A stretch of 64,000 nt of DNA from an uncultured Pelagimonas sp. (GTDB taxonomy: Bacteria > Pseudomonadota > Alphaproteobacteria > Rhodobacterales > Rhodobacteraceae): assembly GCA_947497905.1 (NCBI GenBank), contig CANMIH010000004.1, positions 62,001 to 126,000 on the forward strand, given 5' to 3'. The number at the start of each line of letters is the position of its first letter. Within the stretch, counting starts at the first letter, position 1. Under the pieces are notes generated by a model that saw only the letters and a list, made by a program, of their open reading frames with translations, was not told where the DNA came from and ran no database searches. Shown in pieces: positions 1-9,119 of the stretch. Both the position numbers and the translations under genes were made by a program.

Positions 1-1580
1 TCGACGCACTCAAGCAAGTTGAAATCGACGTCAGTGATGTCAACTTTTCCGGCCTCCAGGCGTGAAAGATCGAGAATATCGTTGATGATTTTGAGCAAAG
101 AATGTGACGAGTTTTGGATGACTTCAATGCACTGCTGGCTGTCATCCGGCAAATCCGCTTCGGCAAGTAGGTCGGCCATACCGATGATACCGTTCATCGG
201 GGTGCGGATCTCGTGGCTCATATTAGCCAGGAAATCGGTTTTTGCTTTGTCGGCTTTTTCTGCGGCTTGCTTTGCCTCGGCAAGTTCCCTTTCGTGCGCT
301 TTGGCGAAAGTGATGTCGCGCTCGATGGCCATGATCATTGCGACCTGCCCATTGGGTGACAGAACGGGGACGATGTTGGTGTCGACCCAGATCAACTCAC
401 CGGATTTCGTCTTGTTGAGGATCTCGGTTTGAAACGGTTCACCTCGTCGTTTGTGGTCGTTGATCGCATCGATGGTTTCTTGACTGGTTTTGCCACTATT
501 GAGCAGTTCACCAGGTTGGTGGCCTATTGCTTCGTCAGCCCGATAGCCTGTCATGCGCTCGAACGCTGTGTTGACCCACAAGATATTGGTGTCAGGGTCG
601 GTCAAAATGATGCTGTCAGAGGCATGGCGGGCCACTAATGACAGGCGTTCCAGTTCCGCGTCGCGGGCGCGCAATGTTTGAATTACGTTTTGGCGCCCGA
701 CAGAGATTTGGCCGGCAATGAAGGTTGGGATCACAACAAAGAATCCGGCCAGAAGATACAGGGCGCGGTTCTTCCAAAGGTTGTCTGGTTGGGTTGGCCA
801 GCCGCCTTTGGGTTGGATCGCCATCAGCCATGAGCCGGTGGGTAAGTTGACGGTTATGTATTCTGGATTGTTCTCCAGTAAACTGGGATCCCCAAAAAAG
901 ATATTGCCCTTTGCGCCGGTGCCGTCTTCGCCGATCAATGCGATATCGAGATTAAGGGCTGGGTTGCTAAGACCGGCCTCGGCATAAATCAGATCGACAT
1001 CAAGGACAGCGGAAACAATGCCCCAAAAGCGTCGGGGCCCATCTGTTGAGGTGAAAACCGGAAAACGTGCAATAAACCCTGTTCCGCCTTGAACCAAATT
1101 TACCGGCCCGGCCAGAACGATTTCACCGGTATCTCGTGCGTGAAAAGCAGCCGCTCGTTGGGCAGGATTCTGGTTGTAATCAAGACCGAGGGCGGCCCGG
1201 TTGGCTTCTAAGGGGTAAACGAGTGAGACAACCAGATCGGGGGCCGCAGCAACGTTTAAGAACTCGAGCCGGTCGCCCACAACAAGTTCTACCAAGGTCG
1301 AGTATTCTTCCTGATCCGTAATGGGATGTGCCGACAAAATGGCCGTCATCCCCTTAATCAACTGTATGTCGGCATTGAGAAAACCCTCAAGCCGGGACCG
1401 GATTAGGTTGCCTTCGACTTGGGCGTCTGCTCGTTGTTCTTGATCGAAGATCTTGAAGTTTTGACGGTCAAAAAGAATAGAAACGACGACGACCACCACG
1501 ATCGCCAGCATAGTTGGGATGTAACTGCGCAGCCGTGCACCTCGACCAATTCTTTCGTTCGGTTCATTTAGCGCGCGCAT
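1..1580 (-). CDS. CHASE-PAS sensor histidine kinase (C-terminus cut by window edge)
   Basis: The minus strand is open from an ATG at 1580 to the window edge, giving 526 codons. In order: a short cytoplasmic start, a hydrophobic segment (about residues 18-30), a periplasmic CHASE-like region (about 60-230, with the typical alanine-rich 'QRAAAFHARDTGEIVLAGP' stretch followed by a PVF motif), a second membrane segment (about 255-275), a PAS domain (about 290-400, containing 'NTAFERMTGY') and a HisKA dimerisation domain whose H-box 'MSHEIRTPMNG' puts the phospho-accepting His at 456. The ATPase domain and any receiver domain lie outside the window. CHASE domains sense small ligands outside the membrane; the ligand here is unknown. 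An in-frame stop lies just upstream of the start. It runs in the same direction as the fusion gene upstream but 246 bases separate them, so it is probably its own unit. Confidence 0.88.
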   Translation of the reverse strand, partial: MRALNEPNERIGRGARLRSYIPTMLAIVVVVVVSILFDRQNFKIFDQEQRADAQVEGNLIRSRLEGFLNADIQLIKGMTAILSAHPITDQEEYSTLVELVVGDRLEFLNVAAAPDLVVSLVYPLEANRAALGLDYNQNPAQRAAAFHARDTGEIVLAGPVNLVQGGTGFIARFPVFTSTDGPRRFWGIVSAVLDVDLIYAEAGLSNPALNLDIALIGEDGTGAKGNIFFGDPSLLENNPEYITVNLPTGSWLMAIQPKGGWPTQPDNLWKNRALYLLAGFFVVIPTFIAGQISVGRQNVIQTLRARDAELERLSLVARHASDSIILTDPDTNILWVNTAFERMTGYRADEAIGHQPGELLNSGKTSQETIDAINDHKRRGEPFQTEILNKTKSGELIWVDTNIVPVLSPNGQVAMIMAIERDITFAKAHERELAEAKQAAEKADKAKTDFLANMSHEIRTPMNGIIGMADLLAEADLPDDSQQCIEVIQNSSHSLLKIINDILDLSRLEAGKVDITDVDFNLLECV

Positions 1581-1724
1581 CAACGGCCCTTCAACTCGTC
1601 CTCAACTCTCCGATAGAGGAAAGATTGCACAAAAAGAGTTCCAACTCCGTTAACCATGGAGAGGAGCAGAACCTGTCGCAACGAGATTGCGATTTGGGCA
1701 CAATAGCGAGTTAAGAGAATAAGC

Positions 1725-1759
1725 AACATCCCTCAAAGTAAGTCACCTGGAGGGATGTT
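1725..1759. repeat. 10-bp perfect inverted repeat downstream of the fusion gene
   Basis: AACATCCCTC (1725-1734) and GAGGGATGTT (1750-1759) are perfect inverted copies separated by 15 bases. They sit in the 246-base gap between the fusion gene and the sensor kinase, both on the minus strand. Neither side has a clear T-run, so this could be a weak terminator of the fusion gene or an operator for the kinase. Nothing else is recognisable in 1581-1826. Confidence 0.4.
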
Positions 1760-1826
1760 AAAATGCTGTTCTTTCCCGCATTCGGTCGGGGCAGAGTTAA
1801 GTGCAGCGGATAAGCCCTGACTGACG

Positions 1827-4823
1827 TCAGAACGAAAGCTCTGCTAGAATTGTGTTCATCACATGAAGGATCATCTCCACATCCTCCGCTTCTATCGTCA
1901 GCGGTGGTCGGATTTTCAAAATGTTATCTTTTGGTCCTTCGCTTCCAATGAGGATGCGATGATCGCGCATGCGGTTCTTGACGTATGAACAGAGTTCGGT
2001 TGCCTCGGATCCATCGTCGTTGATCAGTTCAAGTCCGAGGAACAGTCCCATGCCACGGACATCGCCGACGCAGGTGTATTTTTGCTCCAAGGCTCTCAAT
2101 CCGTCGATCAACAACGCACCCATATCGCGGGCATTGGCCTGTAGGCCTTCGTCATCCACGATATCCAGCACCTCTTTGCCAATTCGGCACGACAGGTTTG
2201 ATCCGCCAAAGGTCGAGAAGAACTCAATCCCATTGTCAAAGCTTTCGGCAATCTCTTTGGTTGTGACCAAGACGCCCAGGGGGTGCCCATTGCCGATGGG
2301 TTTGCCCATGACAACGATGTCTGGCTCGGCGCCCTGATGTTCAAAGCCAAAGTAATACTCGCCCAGTCGACCCAGCCCGGTTTGGACTTCATCCGCGATG
2401 CAGACCCCGCCAGCGGCCCGGATCTTTTCATAGACCGCGGGCAGATAGCCCTTGGGCGGAATGATCTGCCCGCCCACGGACGGGAAGGTCTCTGCGATAA
2501 AGCCCGCCAAGCCGTGGCCCTTATCTTGCAAAGTGGAAATGGCAGGATCAATCAGATCGGCAAATTTCTGTGCGCGGTCGGCATCATCTCGTTTGAAGGA
2601 ACCACGATAGTCGTCGGCCACTTCCACGAGTTCAACCCAACCCGCCTGACCCACGCCACCGGGTTTGTTGAACTTATAGGCCGAAATGTCGATCACGCCG
2701 GTAGTGTTGCCGTGATAGCCGTGATCTGGCGTTACCATGCCTTTGGCGCCGGTGTGGGCGCGTGCCAAACGGAGCGCCAGCTCGTTGGCTTCTGTGCCGG
2801 AGTTCACAAAGAAACAGACCTCGAATTTCTCGGGCAGTTTCGATAGCACTTTGTCGGCAAAAGCGGTTTGGGCAGGATGCAGATAGCGGGTGTTGGAGTT
2901 CATCCGCTTCAGCTGATCCGCTGCCACCGCCTGAATGCGTGGGTGGGCGTGGCCCACATGAGGAACGTTGTTATAGGCGTCGAGATAGGGGCGGCCCCAT
3001 TCGTCGAACAGATGGTGTTTCCAGCCGCGTACCAGCATGACTGGATCTTTATAGGTCAGAGACAGGTTGCCGCCGAAATGGGCGCGACGTTTGTCCAGGA
3101 TCTCGGATTTGTTGGTCGGTTCGTAGAGCACCTTGGCGTCAGGCAGGTTCAGCAATGCCGCCGGGTTGGGGCAGATGGCGCGCCACATATACATCTCATC
3201 CGGATCCCCCACGCCGGGCCAATCAGCTTCGATGCCGTCGGTGGTCAGCGCCAGCTGGAAATGCACGTGAGGCGCCCAACCGCCATTTTGGCTGGCGTCG
3301 CCCAGACGACAAAACTGTTCACCTTTTTCCACCACATCTCCGGGTTTGAGGCGGGTCATGAACTCGGGGTTCAGGTGACCGTATAGAGTATAGAACGGAT
3401 CCCGGTCTGGGGTTTCATGGCGGAGAATGATCACACCGCCATAATCGAGGTGGCCGGTGCGGTTTTCGGCGACAAAGACTTCGCCACGCAGCGGGGCAAA
3501 CATTGGAGTGCCCGCCGGGGCAAAGGCGTCAACAGCCAGATGCACCGTGCGGCGGTCGCTGGCCTTCCATGGCCCTTTGCGGAATGCGGGCTCTGCGTAG
3601 ATCAGGCGGGGCTCGTGATAATAGCCCAGCCAGATACGGCCGTTGTCTTCGAACTCTTCACCGACAATGGCCGCTTCTTCCAATGGCATATGGAACGGGT
3701 TCTGTGGCCAGGTGCTGTTTTCAACCGACAGCGAGCCCAATGGCGCATCGGCCAAGTCTTCGCCCATTAGTGGGGCAAAATTGCCGCGTTCGGATTCGAG
3801 GAAGGCCAAAACCCGTTCCGCGCCATCAACCACGGGAAGGCCACAGGCGGCGCGCAGACGTGCGGCGAGAAGGCCGGGATTGAGGTCATGGGTTTCAAGG
3901 AAGCGCCAGGCCGGAGCCTGGGAGATTGTGACATAAGGGTCGTCGGGATTGTCGACAGCCATCAGTGTCGAGTTGACCACGCTGACGGCCAGCCGCGCCC
4001 GGAGCAGGGGCCAAAGCAGGTCGATTTCTTTTGCTTCAAGCGGGTAAGCCGCGTGGAAGCCGGCAACGATATTGGCCAAAGCGGCTTCTGGATTGGGGTG
4101 GTCTAGAACGATGTAGGCCGCTGCAATGGCAAGATCGCAGATGCGTGGTGCCGCGCACATATCGCCAAGATCAATCAGCCCGGAAACTTCGGGTGTCCCT
4201 AAGGGACCAGCGACGAGGATATTGTAATCGTTGGCGTCATTGTGGATCGCTTGTTTAGGAAGTGCGTCGAGGTCTGGTTTGATCGCCACAAAAGTATCGT
4301 AGATCTGGCGCAGCAGTGCTTGACGCGCTGGATCGGTGACGCAGTCAAGATCTGCACCAATCCAACCGGCCCGCATCAGATCCCATTTGAAATCGCGCTC
4401 CATCTCTGGATGTTTGAAATCTGCCAGAGCCTTGGCCGTGGCGCCAAGGGTTTCACCCACTTGGTAGATCAGCGCATCGGATTTCGGAGCCGTCAGAGCA
4501 TAGCATTTTCCGGCCAGCCTCTCGATGACCCAGACGAGACGTTTGGCACCCTGTTCATCCGCAACCGTTAGAAATTTGTCGCCAGAACGAGTGGCAATCA
4601 CTTTGGGACTTGGTATTTGCGGGTCTGCGACCGAGATATGATCGAGAGCTTTCACTTGCATGTCGACAAGCCAGTTCTCGCATCCGGGGCGCATGGCTTT
4701 GACGATGTAGCCAGTACCATCAGGAGCTTCGGCGAGGAAATTGAGGTCATATTCACCGTCCAAACGGCGGAGCTCAGCGGTGATGCCCCAGTGAGCCTGC
4801 AAAACCTGTGTCCAATGGTCCAT
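1827..4823 (-). CDS. Three-domain fusion: APH-type phosphotransferase, M23 peptidase fold, class III aminotransferase/phospho-lyase
   Basis: This is a 998-residue cytoplasmic protein with no signal peptide. The ATG at 4823 has a GGGGAT ribosome-binding site; reading further upstream would run into putR. Residues about 20-330 form an APH/choline-kinase-like domain with the catalytic loop HNDANDYN (H194, D196) and the metal-binding IDLGD. Residues about 400-540 form an M23/LytM-like domain that keeps the expected metal and catalytic positions: H428 and D432 in HLAVD, H483 in YGHL, and H519/H521 in HVH. Residues about 560-998 form a PLP-dependent class III aminotransferase with the Schiff-base lysine K841 in MGKPIGNG. 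Human relatives of the two end domains are hydroxylysine kinase and the phosphoethanolamine/phosphohydroxylysine phospho-lyases, so phosphorylation of a hydroxylated amine followed by elimination is my inference. The M23 role is unknown. It lies 146 bases downstream of putR on the same strand. Confidence 0.85.
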   Translation of the reverse strand: MDHWTQVLQAHWGITAELRRLDGEYDLNFLAEAPDGTGYIVKAMRPGCENWLVDMQVKALDHISVADPQIPSPKVIATRSGDKFLTVADEQGAKRLVWVIERLAGKCYALTAPKSDALIYQVGETLGATAKALADFKHPEMERDFKWDLMRAGWIGADLDCVTDPARQALLRQIYDTFVAIKPDLDALPKQAIHNDANDYNILVAGPLGTPEVSGLIDLGDMCAAPRICDLAIAAAYIVLDHPNPEAALANIVAGFHAAYPLEAKEIDLLWPLLRARLAVSVVNSTLMAVDNPDDPYVTISQAPAWRFLETHDLNPGLLAARLRAACGLPVVDGAERVLAFLESERGNFAPLMGEDLADAPLGSLSVENSTWPQNPFHMPLEEAAIVGEEFEDNGRIWLGYYHEPRLIYAEPAFRKGPWKASDRRTVHLAVDAFAPAGTPMFAPLRGEVFVAENRTGHLDYGGVIILRHETPDRDPFYTLYGHLNPEFMTRLKPGDVVEKGEQFCRLGDASQNGGWAPHVHFQLALTTDGIEADWPGVGDPDEMYMWRAICPNPAALLNLPDAKVLYEPTNKSEILDKRRAHFGGNLSLTYKDPVMLVRGWKHHLFDEWGRPYLDAYNNVPHVGHAHPRIQAVAADQLKRMNSNTRYLHPAQTAFADKVLSKLPEKFEVCFFVNSGTEANELALRLARAHTGAKGMVTPDHGYHGNTTGVIDISAYKFNKPGGVGQAGWVELVEVADDYRGSFKRDDADRAQKFADLIDPAISTLQDKGHGLAGFIAETFPSVGGQIIPPKGYLPAVYEKIRAAGGVCIADEVQTGLGRLGEYYFGFEHQGAEPDIVVMGKPIGNGHPLGVLVTTKEIAESFDNGIEFFSTFGGSNLSCRIGKEVLDIVDDEGLQANARDMGALLIDGLRALEQKYTCVGDVRGMGLFLGLELINDDGSEATELCSYVKNRMRDHRILIGSEGPKDNILKIRPPLTIEAEDVEMILHVMNTILAELSF

Positions 4824-4969
4824 TGTGTATCCCCGCAGTTCGGACAAAATCAGAGAACAGGGGGTGGGCCCTGTCGTTTCCGAGATTGTATTTCGTATCC
4901 AAGCGACCAGTTCAAGAGCTGGTACAAGGGGGGCGACGTTGCGCCAATGCAGACCGTCAGATTGCCGGG

Positions 4970-5431
4970 TTAAAACCCATCGTCTTTGACGGATTGCATC
5001 GAGACATGGGTTGAGGTGCTTGCAACATGTGGCAGGGTTGAGATCACTTCGCCCAGAACCTCGCGGTAGTTCTGCATATCCCGGGTTCGCAGTTTCAGCA
5101 GGTAATCGAACGCGCCGGCAATCATGTGGCACTGTTCGATTTCGGGTACTTTTTGAACCGCTTTATTAAATGCGGTCAGAGCGGATTCTGTGGTATCCTT
5201 GAGGCGAACTTCTACAAATACCACCTGTTCCAGCCCCAACTTTGCGGGATCAAGCATGGCCTTGAAGCCGTGAATGTATCCGTCGGCCATCAGGCGTTTC
5301 AGTCTTACCTGACAGGGTGTTTTTGATAGCCCAACCTGAACGGCAAGCTCGGTAACAGGAAGGCGACCGTCTTGGCTCAGAATCCGGAGGATCTCATGAT
5401 CGTATCGGTCGAGTTGCCCAGATTGCTTCAT
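4970..5431 (-). CDS. putR: Lrp/AsnC-family regulator, probable proline-catabolism activator PutR
   Basis: A 153-residue Lrp/AsnC protein of normal family length. Residues about 5-65 form the AsnC winged helix-turn-helix (LDRYDHEILRILSQDGRL, then VTELAVQVGLSKTP), and about 70-145 form the RAM ligand-binding domain ending in 'THVSMQSVKDDGF'. The ATG at 5431 has a GGAGG site five bases upstream, which rules out the in-frame TTG at 5443. The gene is divergent from putA across a 128-base gap, the same arrangement as the Lrp-like PutR that is required for putA expression in Rhodobacter capsulatus. It probably senses proline and activates putA. The kinase-M23-aminotransferase fusion follows on the same strand and may be co-transcribed. 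Confidence 0.9.
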   Translation of the reverse strand: MKQSGQLDRYDHEILRILSQDGRLPVTELAVQVGLSKTPCQVRLKRLMADGYIHGFKAMLDPAKLGLEQVVFVEVRLKDTTESALTAFNKAVQKVPEIEQCHMIAGAFDYLLKLRTRDMQNYREVLGEVISTLPHVASTSTHVSMQSVKDDGF

Positions 5432-5477
5432 TATGACCTCCAAGGTGTTTGTTGTGCGCCTTATCTTAAGTCAATTG

Positions 5478-5502
5478 GCCTGTATTTTCCAGAAAATTAG
5501 GC
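5478..5502. promoter_or_regulatory. Candidate PutR operator between putR and putA
   Basis: A palindrome has the core ATTTTC-CA-GAAAAT (5484-5497) flanked by GCCT (5478-5481) and AGGC (5499-5502). The AT-rich centre with an outer dyad resembles sites bound by Lrp-family dimers, and it lies in the middle of the divergent putR/putA promoter region. The assignment rests on symmetry and position only. Confidence 0.45.
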
Positions 5503-5559
5503 AAACAGTCTGTCGCTAACATGGTAACTTTTGGGTCAAACCCGATTTCAGGAGATCTC

Positions 5560-8500
5560 ATGGCCAATCTGACCGACATCCGTGCCGCTCTGCGTGACAA
5601 TCACCTTCGCAATGAAGCTGATGTGCTGCAGGATCTAACGCAGCAGTTTGCTCCGACGGCTGTTGAGCGCGCTTTGGCACAGAATCGTGCAGCCGATCTG
5701 GTGCGTCAAATCCGCGGGCATTCCAATCCCGGGTTGATGGAGGTCTTTCTGGCCGAATACGGCCTTTCGACCAATGAAGGTGTGGCCCTCATGTGTCTGG
5801 CAGAGGCGCTGCTGCGTGTGCCGGACGCTGACACCATTGATGCCCTGATCGAAGATAAAATTGCGCCGTCGGCTTGGGGGCAGCACCTTGGCCAATCCTC
5901 CTCATCGCTGGTCAACGCCTCGACCTGGGCGCTGATGCTGACCGGCAAGGTTCTGCAGGAGGGCCATGGTCTGGTGGCCACGCTGAAAGGCGCGGTCAAA
6001 CGTCTGGGCGAACCGGTGATCCGTGTGGCGGTGGGTCGCGCGATGAAGGAAATGGGCGCACAGTTTGTTCTAGGGCAAACCATTGAAGAGGCGGTAAAGC
6101 GCGGCAAAGGCAAAGAAGCCGAAGGCTTCACCTATTCCTATGACATGCTAGGCGAAGCGGCTTTGACAGCCAAAGACGCGCAGTCCTTCCTGACCGCATA
6201 TTCCGACGCCATTGCCAAGCTGGCAGGTGAATGCAACTCGGATGACATTCGCAAAAATCCCGGTATTTCGATCAAACTTTCGGCGCTACATCCACGCTAT
6301 GAGGTCGGCCAATGTGATCGCGTCATGGCGGAACTGGTGCCAGTTACCTTGAAATTGGCGCAGCAAGCCAAAGCCGCCGGCATGGGGTTGAACATCGATG
6401 CGGAAGAGGCCGACCGTCTGGATATCTCACTTGATGTGATCGAAGCGGTTCTGCGCGACCCCTCGCTTGCGGGCTGGGATGGCTTTGGCGTCGTGGTACA
6501 GGCCTACGGCAAGCGTGCCGCGCAGGTGATCGACTGGCTGTACACCCTGTCGGATGAGCTTGACCGCAAAATCATGGTGCGCCTGGTCAAAGGTGCTTAC
6601 TGGGACACCGAAGTGAAACGCGCGCAGGTCGAAGGCCTGTCGGGGTTCCCGGTCTACACCCGCAAAGTGGCGACCGACATTTCCTACATTTGTAATGCGC
6701 GTAAGCTGTTGGGCATGACGGACCGGATCTATCCGCAATTTGCCACCCACAACGCCCACACCGTGGCCTGCATTCTTGAGATGGGGGCGGATGCCAACAG
6801 CTATGAGTTCCAGCGTCTGCACGGTATGGGAGACAGCCTGCATGATCTGGTGCTGACCCAACACGGCACGCGTTGCCGGATCTATGCGCCAGTTGGGGCA
6901 CACCGTGATCTTCTGGCCTATCTCGTGCGGCGTTTGCTGGAGAACGGGGCGAACTCGTCCTTTGTGAACCAGATCGTGGACGAAAATGTCCCGGCTGAAA
7001 CCGTAGCGGCGGACCCGTTTGAAGCTTACGGCGTGGGTGGTCGCAATGCGGCGGTGGTGTTGCCCAAAGATCTCTATGGCGCGGAGCGGGTGAATTCCAA
7101 AGGCTGGGATCTGCATGACGAGGATGATCTGGATGACATCCACGTCCATCGCTCCCCCTTTGCGGATCACCAGTGGCAGGTTGGCCCAATGATCGCCGGT
7201 GACGTTGTCGGAGCGGACACAACCGAGGTGTGCAACCCGGCACTGCCGTCACAAGTGGTGGGTGCGGTGCTGCAATCCGCGCCTGAAGATGTGGAAACCG
7301 CGCTGGCCAATGCCGCCCCTTGGACGGCTTCAGCCGAAGAGCGCGCACAAGTCCTGAACCGGGCTGCGGATCTATATGAGCAGAACTTTGGCGAAATTTT
7401 CGCGGCGCTGACCCGCGAAGCGGGCAAAACCACGATGGATGCCATTGCCGAGCTGCGCGAAGCGGTGGATTTCCTGCGCTTCTACGCGGCGCGCGGAATG
7501 GAAAACCGCACCGGTGCCCGTGGTGTGATGACCTGTATCTCTCCGTGGAACTTCCCCATCGCGATTTTCTCGGGGCAAATCTCTGCCGCCTTGGCTGCGG
7601 GCAACGCAGTTGTTGCTAAGCCGGCTGAACCCACCGGGATCATTGCATCGATTGGGGTCCGTCTGATGCATGAGGCGGGTGTACCAAAATCGGCATTGCA
7701 GCTTTTGCCGGGACGAGGCCGGGTCGTGGGCGCGAAACTGACCGCCGACCCGCGGATCAGTGGGGTTTGTTTCACCGGATCAACCGCCACAGCCCAGACC
7801 ATCAACCGAGCCATGGCTGAGGATATTGATCCCGGTGCGCCGTTGATTGCGGAAACCGGTGGGTTGAACGCCATGATCGTGGACAGCACCGCGCTGCCGG
7901 AACAAGCGATCAAAGACATTGTGGCCTCGGCCTTCCAGTCAGCGGGCCAGCGCTGCTCGGCTCTGCGCCTGCTCTATGTGCAAGAAGATGTGGCCGATAC
8001 TCTGCTTGAGATGCTCTATGGCGCGATGGATGAGCTGGTTTTGGGCGACCCCTGGGACATGCGCACCGATGTGGGCCCAGTGATCAATCAGGGTGCTTAT
8101 GACGACATTACTGGTTATGTGGACGCCGCGCGGGCGGAAGGGCGATTGCTGAAAGAGCTGGCGATGCCCACCGACGGGACCTTCGTGGCACCTGCTGTGC
8201 TCAAGGTGTCGGGTATTGGTGACCTCACCCGCGAAGTCTTTGGGCCGATCATGCATGTGGCGACCTACAAGGCCTCGGAGCTGGATCAGGTGGTGGCGGC
8301 GATCAATGCCACCGGCTTTGGCCTGACCTTCGGCATGCATTCGCGGATTGATGACCGGATTGAGCAGGTCACAAGCCAGCTCAACGTTGGCAATATGTAC
8401 ATCAACCGCAACCAGATCGGCGCAATCGTGGGCTCGCAACCTTTTGGCGGCGAAGGCATGTCCGGCACTGGCCCCAAAGCGGGCGGTCCAAACTATGTGA

Positions 8501-9033
8501 AACGCTTTGCTCAGACCGCACGCGAAACCGTTGCAGATACTGGCGAAACTTCGGTGTCTCAGGCTGCTGTACAAACCGCGCTAAGCGCGACACCTCGCCC
8601 GGAGCGCCTGGCCCTGACAAGCAGCCAGTTGCCCGGACCAACCGGTGAATCCAACCTGCTTTCGACCTATGGGCGCGGGGTGTTCCTGTGCCTTGGGCCA
8701 ACCGCCGAGGCAGCGCGCAAACAAGCCGCGATCGTGCGGGCGCATGGATCGACCCCGCTGGTGGTTGCCTCAGGGGCCATGCAGGACGGTGAAGTGAACG
8801 GTGTTATTGCGGCTGCGGATCTGGAAGCGCTCAGTGGGTTTGATGCGGTGGTATGCTGGGGAGATGAGGCGGTTCTGCGCCCATTGCGCAAGGCGCTCGC
8901 CGCCCGGGATGGCGCGTTGATCCCGCTGATCAACGATGCGGATTTCGGGGACCGCTGCATTCTTGAGCGCCACATCTGTGTCGACACCACCGCAGCTGGA
9001 GGCAACGCTAGCCTTCTTGCCTCGGCCAGCTAA
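5560..9033 (+). CDS. putA: Bifunctional proline dehydrogenase / delta-1-pyrroline-5-carboxylate dehydrogenase PutA
   Basis: A 1157-residue enzyme that oxidises proline to P5C with FAD and then, after hydrolysis, glutamate semialdehyde to glutamate with NAD+. The ATG at 5560 has GGAG six bases upstream; an earlier ATG at 5521 has no such site. Residues about 50-470 carry the proline dehydrogenase barrel (RLVKGAYWDTEVKRAQ; FATHNAHT). Residues about 530-985 carry the aldehyde dehydrogenase domain with SPWNFPIAIF, the general-base glutamate in IAETGGLNAM and the catalytic Cys799 in SAGQRCSALR. A further 170 residues follow, a C-terminal region typical of longer PutA types. The N-terminal ribbon-helix-helix DNA-binding domain of the E. 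coli protein is absent, which fits separate regulation by PutR. A strong terminator follows. Confidence 0.97.
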   Translation: MANLTDIRAALRDNHLRNEADVLQDLTQQFAPTAVERALAQNRAADLVRQIRGHSNPGLMEVFLAEYGLSTNEGVALMCLAEALLRVPDADTIDALIEDKIAPSAWGQHLGQSSSSLVNASTWALMLTGKVLQEGHGLVATLKGAVKRLGEPVIRVAVGRAMKEMGAQFVLGQTIEEAVKRGKGKEAEGFTYSYDMLGEAALTAKDAQSFLTAYSDAIAKLAGECNSDDIRKNPGISIKLSALHPRYEVGQCDRVMAELVPVTLKLAQQAKAAGMGLNIDAEEADRLDISLDVIEAVLRDPSLAGWDGFGVVVQAYGKRAAQVIDWLYTLSDELDRKIMVRLVKGAYWDTEVKRAQVEGLSGFPVYTRKVATDISYICNARKLLGMTDRIYPQFATHNAHTVACILEMGADANSYEFQRLHGMGDSLHDLVLTQHGTRCRIYAPVGAHRDLLAYLVRRLLENGANSSFVNQIVDENVPAETVAADPFEAYGVGGRNAAVVLPKDLYGAERVNSKGWDLHDEDDLDDIHVHRSPFADHQWQVGPMIAGDVVGADTTEVCNPALPSQVVGAVLQSAPEDVETALANAAPWTASAEERAQVLNRAADLYEQNFGEIFAALTREAGKTTMDAIAELREAVDFLRFYAARGMENRTGARGVMTCISPWNFPIAIFSGQISAALAAGNAVVAKPAEPTGIIASIGVRLMHEAGVPKSALQLLPGRGRVVGAKLTADPRISGVCFTGSTATAQTINRAMAEDIDPGAPLIAETGGLNAMIVDSTALPEQAIKDIVASAFQSAGQRCSALRLLYVQEDVADTLLEMLYGAMDELVLGDPWDMRTDVGPVINQGAYDDITGYVDAARAEGRLLKELAMPTDGTFVAPAVLKVSGIGDLTREVFGPIMHVATYKASELDQVVAAINATGFGLTFGMHSRIDDRIEQVTSQLNVGNMYINRNQIGAIVGSQPFGGEGMSGTGPKAGGPNYVKRFAQTARETVADTGETSVSQAAVQTALSATPRPERLALTSSQLPGPTGESNLLSTYGRGVFLCLGPTAEAARKQAAIVRAHGSTPLVVASGAMQDGEVNGVIAAADLEALSGFDAVVCWGDEAVLRPLRKALAARDGALIPLINDADFGDRCILERHICVDTTAAGGNASLLASAS

Positions 9034-9067
9034 GTAAGAAGGGGAAGGATATCTTCCCCTGAAAGCA

Positions 9068-9104
9068 AACCGCCCGGTTGCAGATGCATCGGGCGGTTTT
9101 TTCG
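9068..9104. terminator. Rho-independent terminator after putA
   Basis: AACCGCCCG and CGGGCGGTT form a 9-bp stem around a 13-base loop, followed by a T-run on the plus strand. It sits between the convergent ends of putA and the peptide-transporter operon. A second small dyad lies just before it (GGGGAAG ... CTTCCCC, 9041-9059). Confidence 0.85.
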
Positions 9105-9119
9105 TGCTTTCATTTGCCT

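Noticed and set aside
4824-5132. An N-terminal extension of the fusion gene into putR
   Set aside because: The extra residues match no domain and overlap putR; the ATG at 4823 has a ribosome-binding site directly before the kinase domain.
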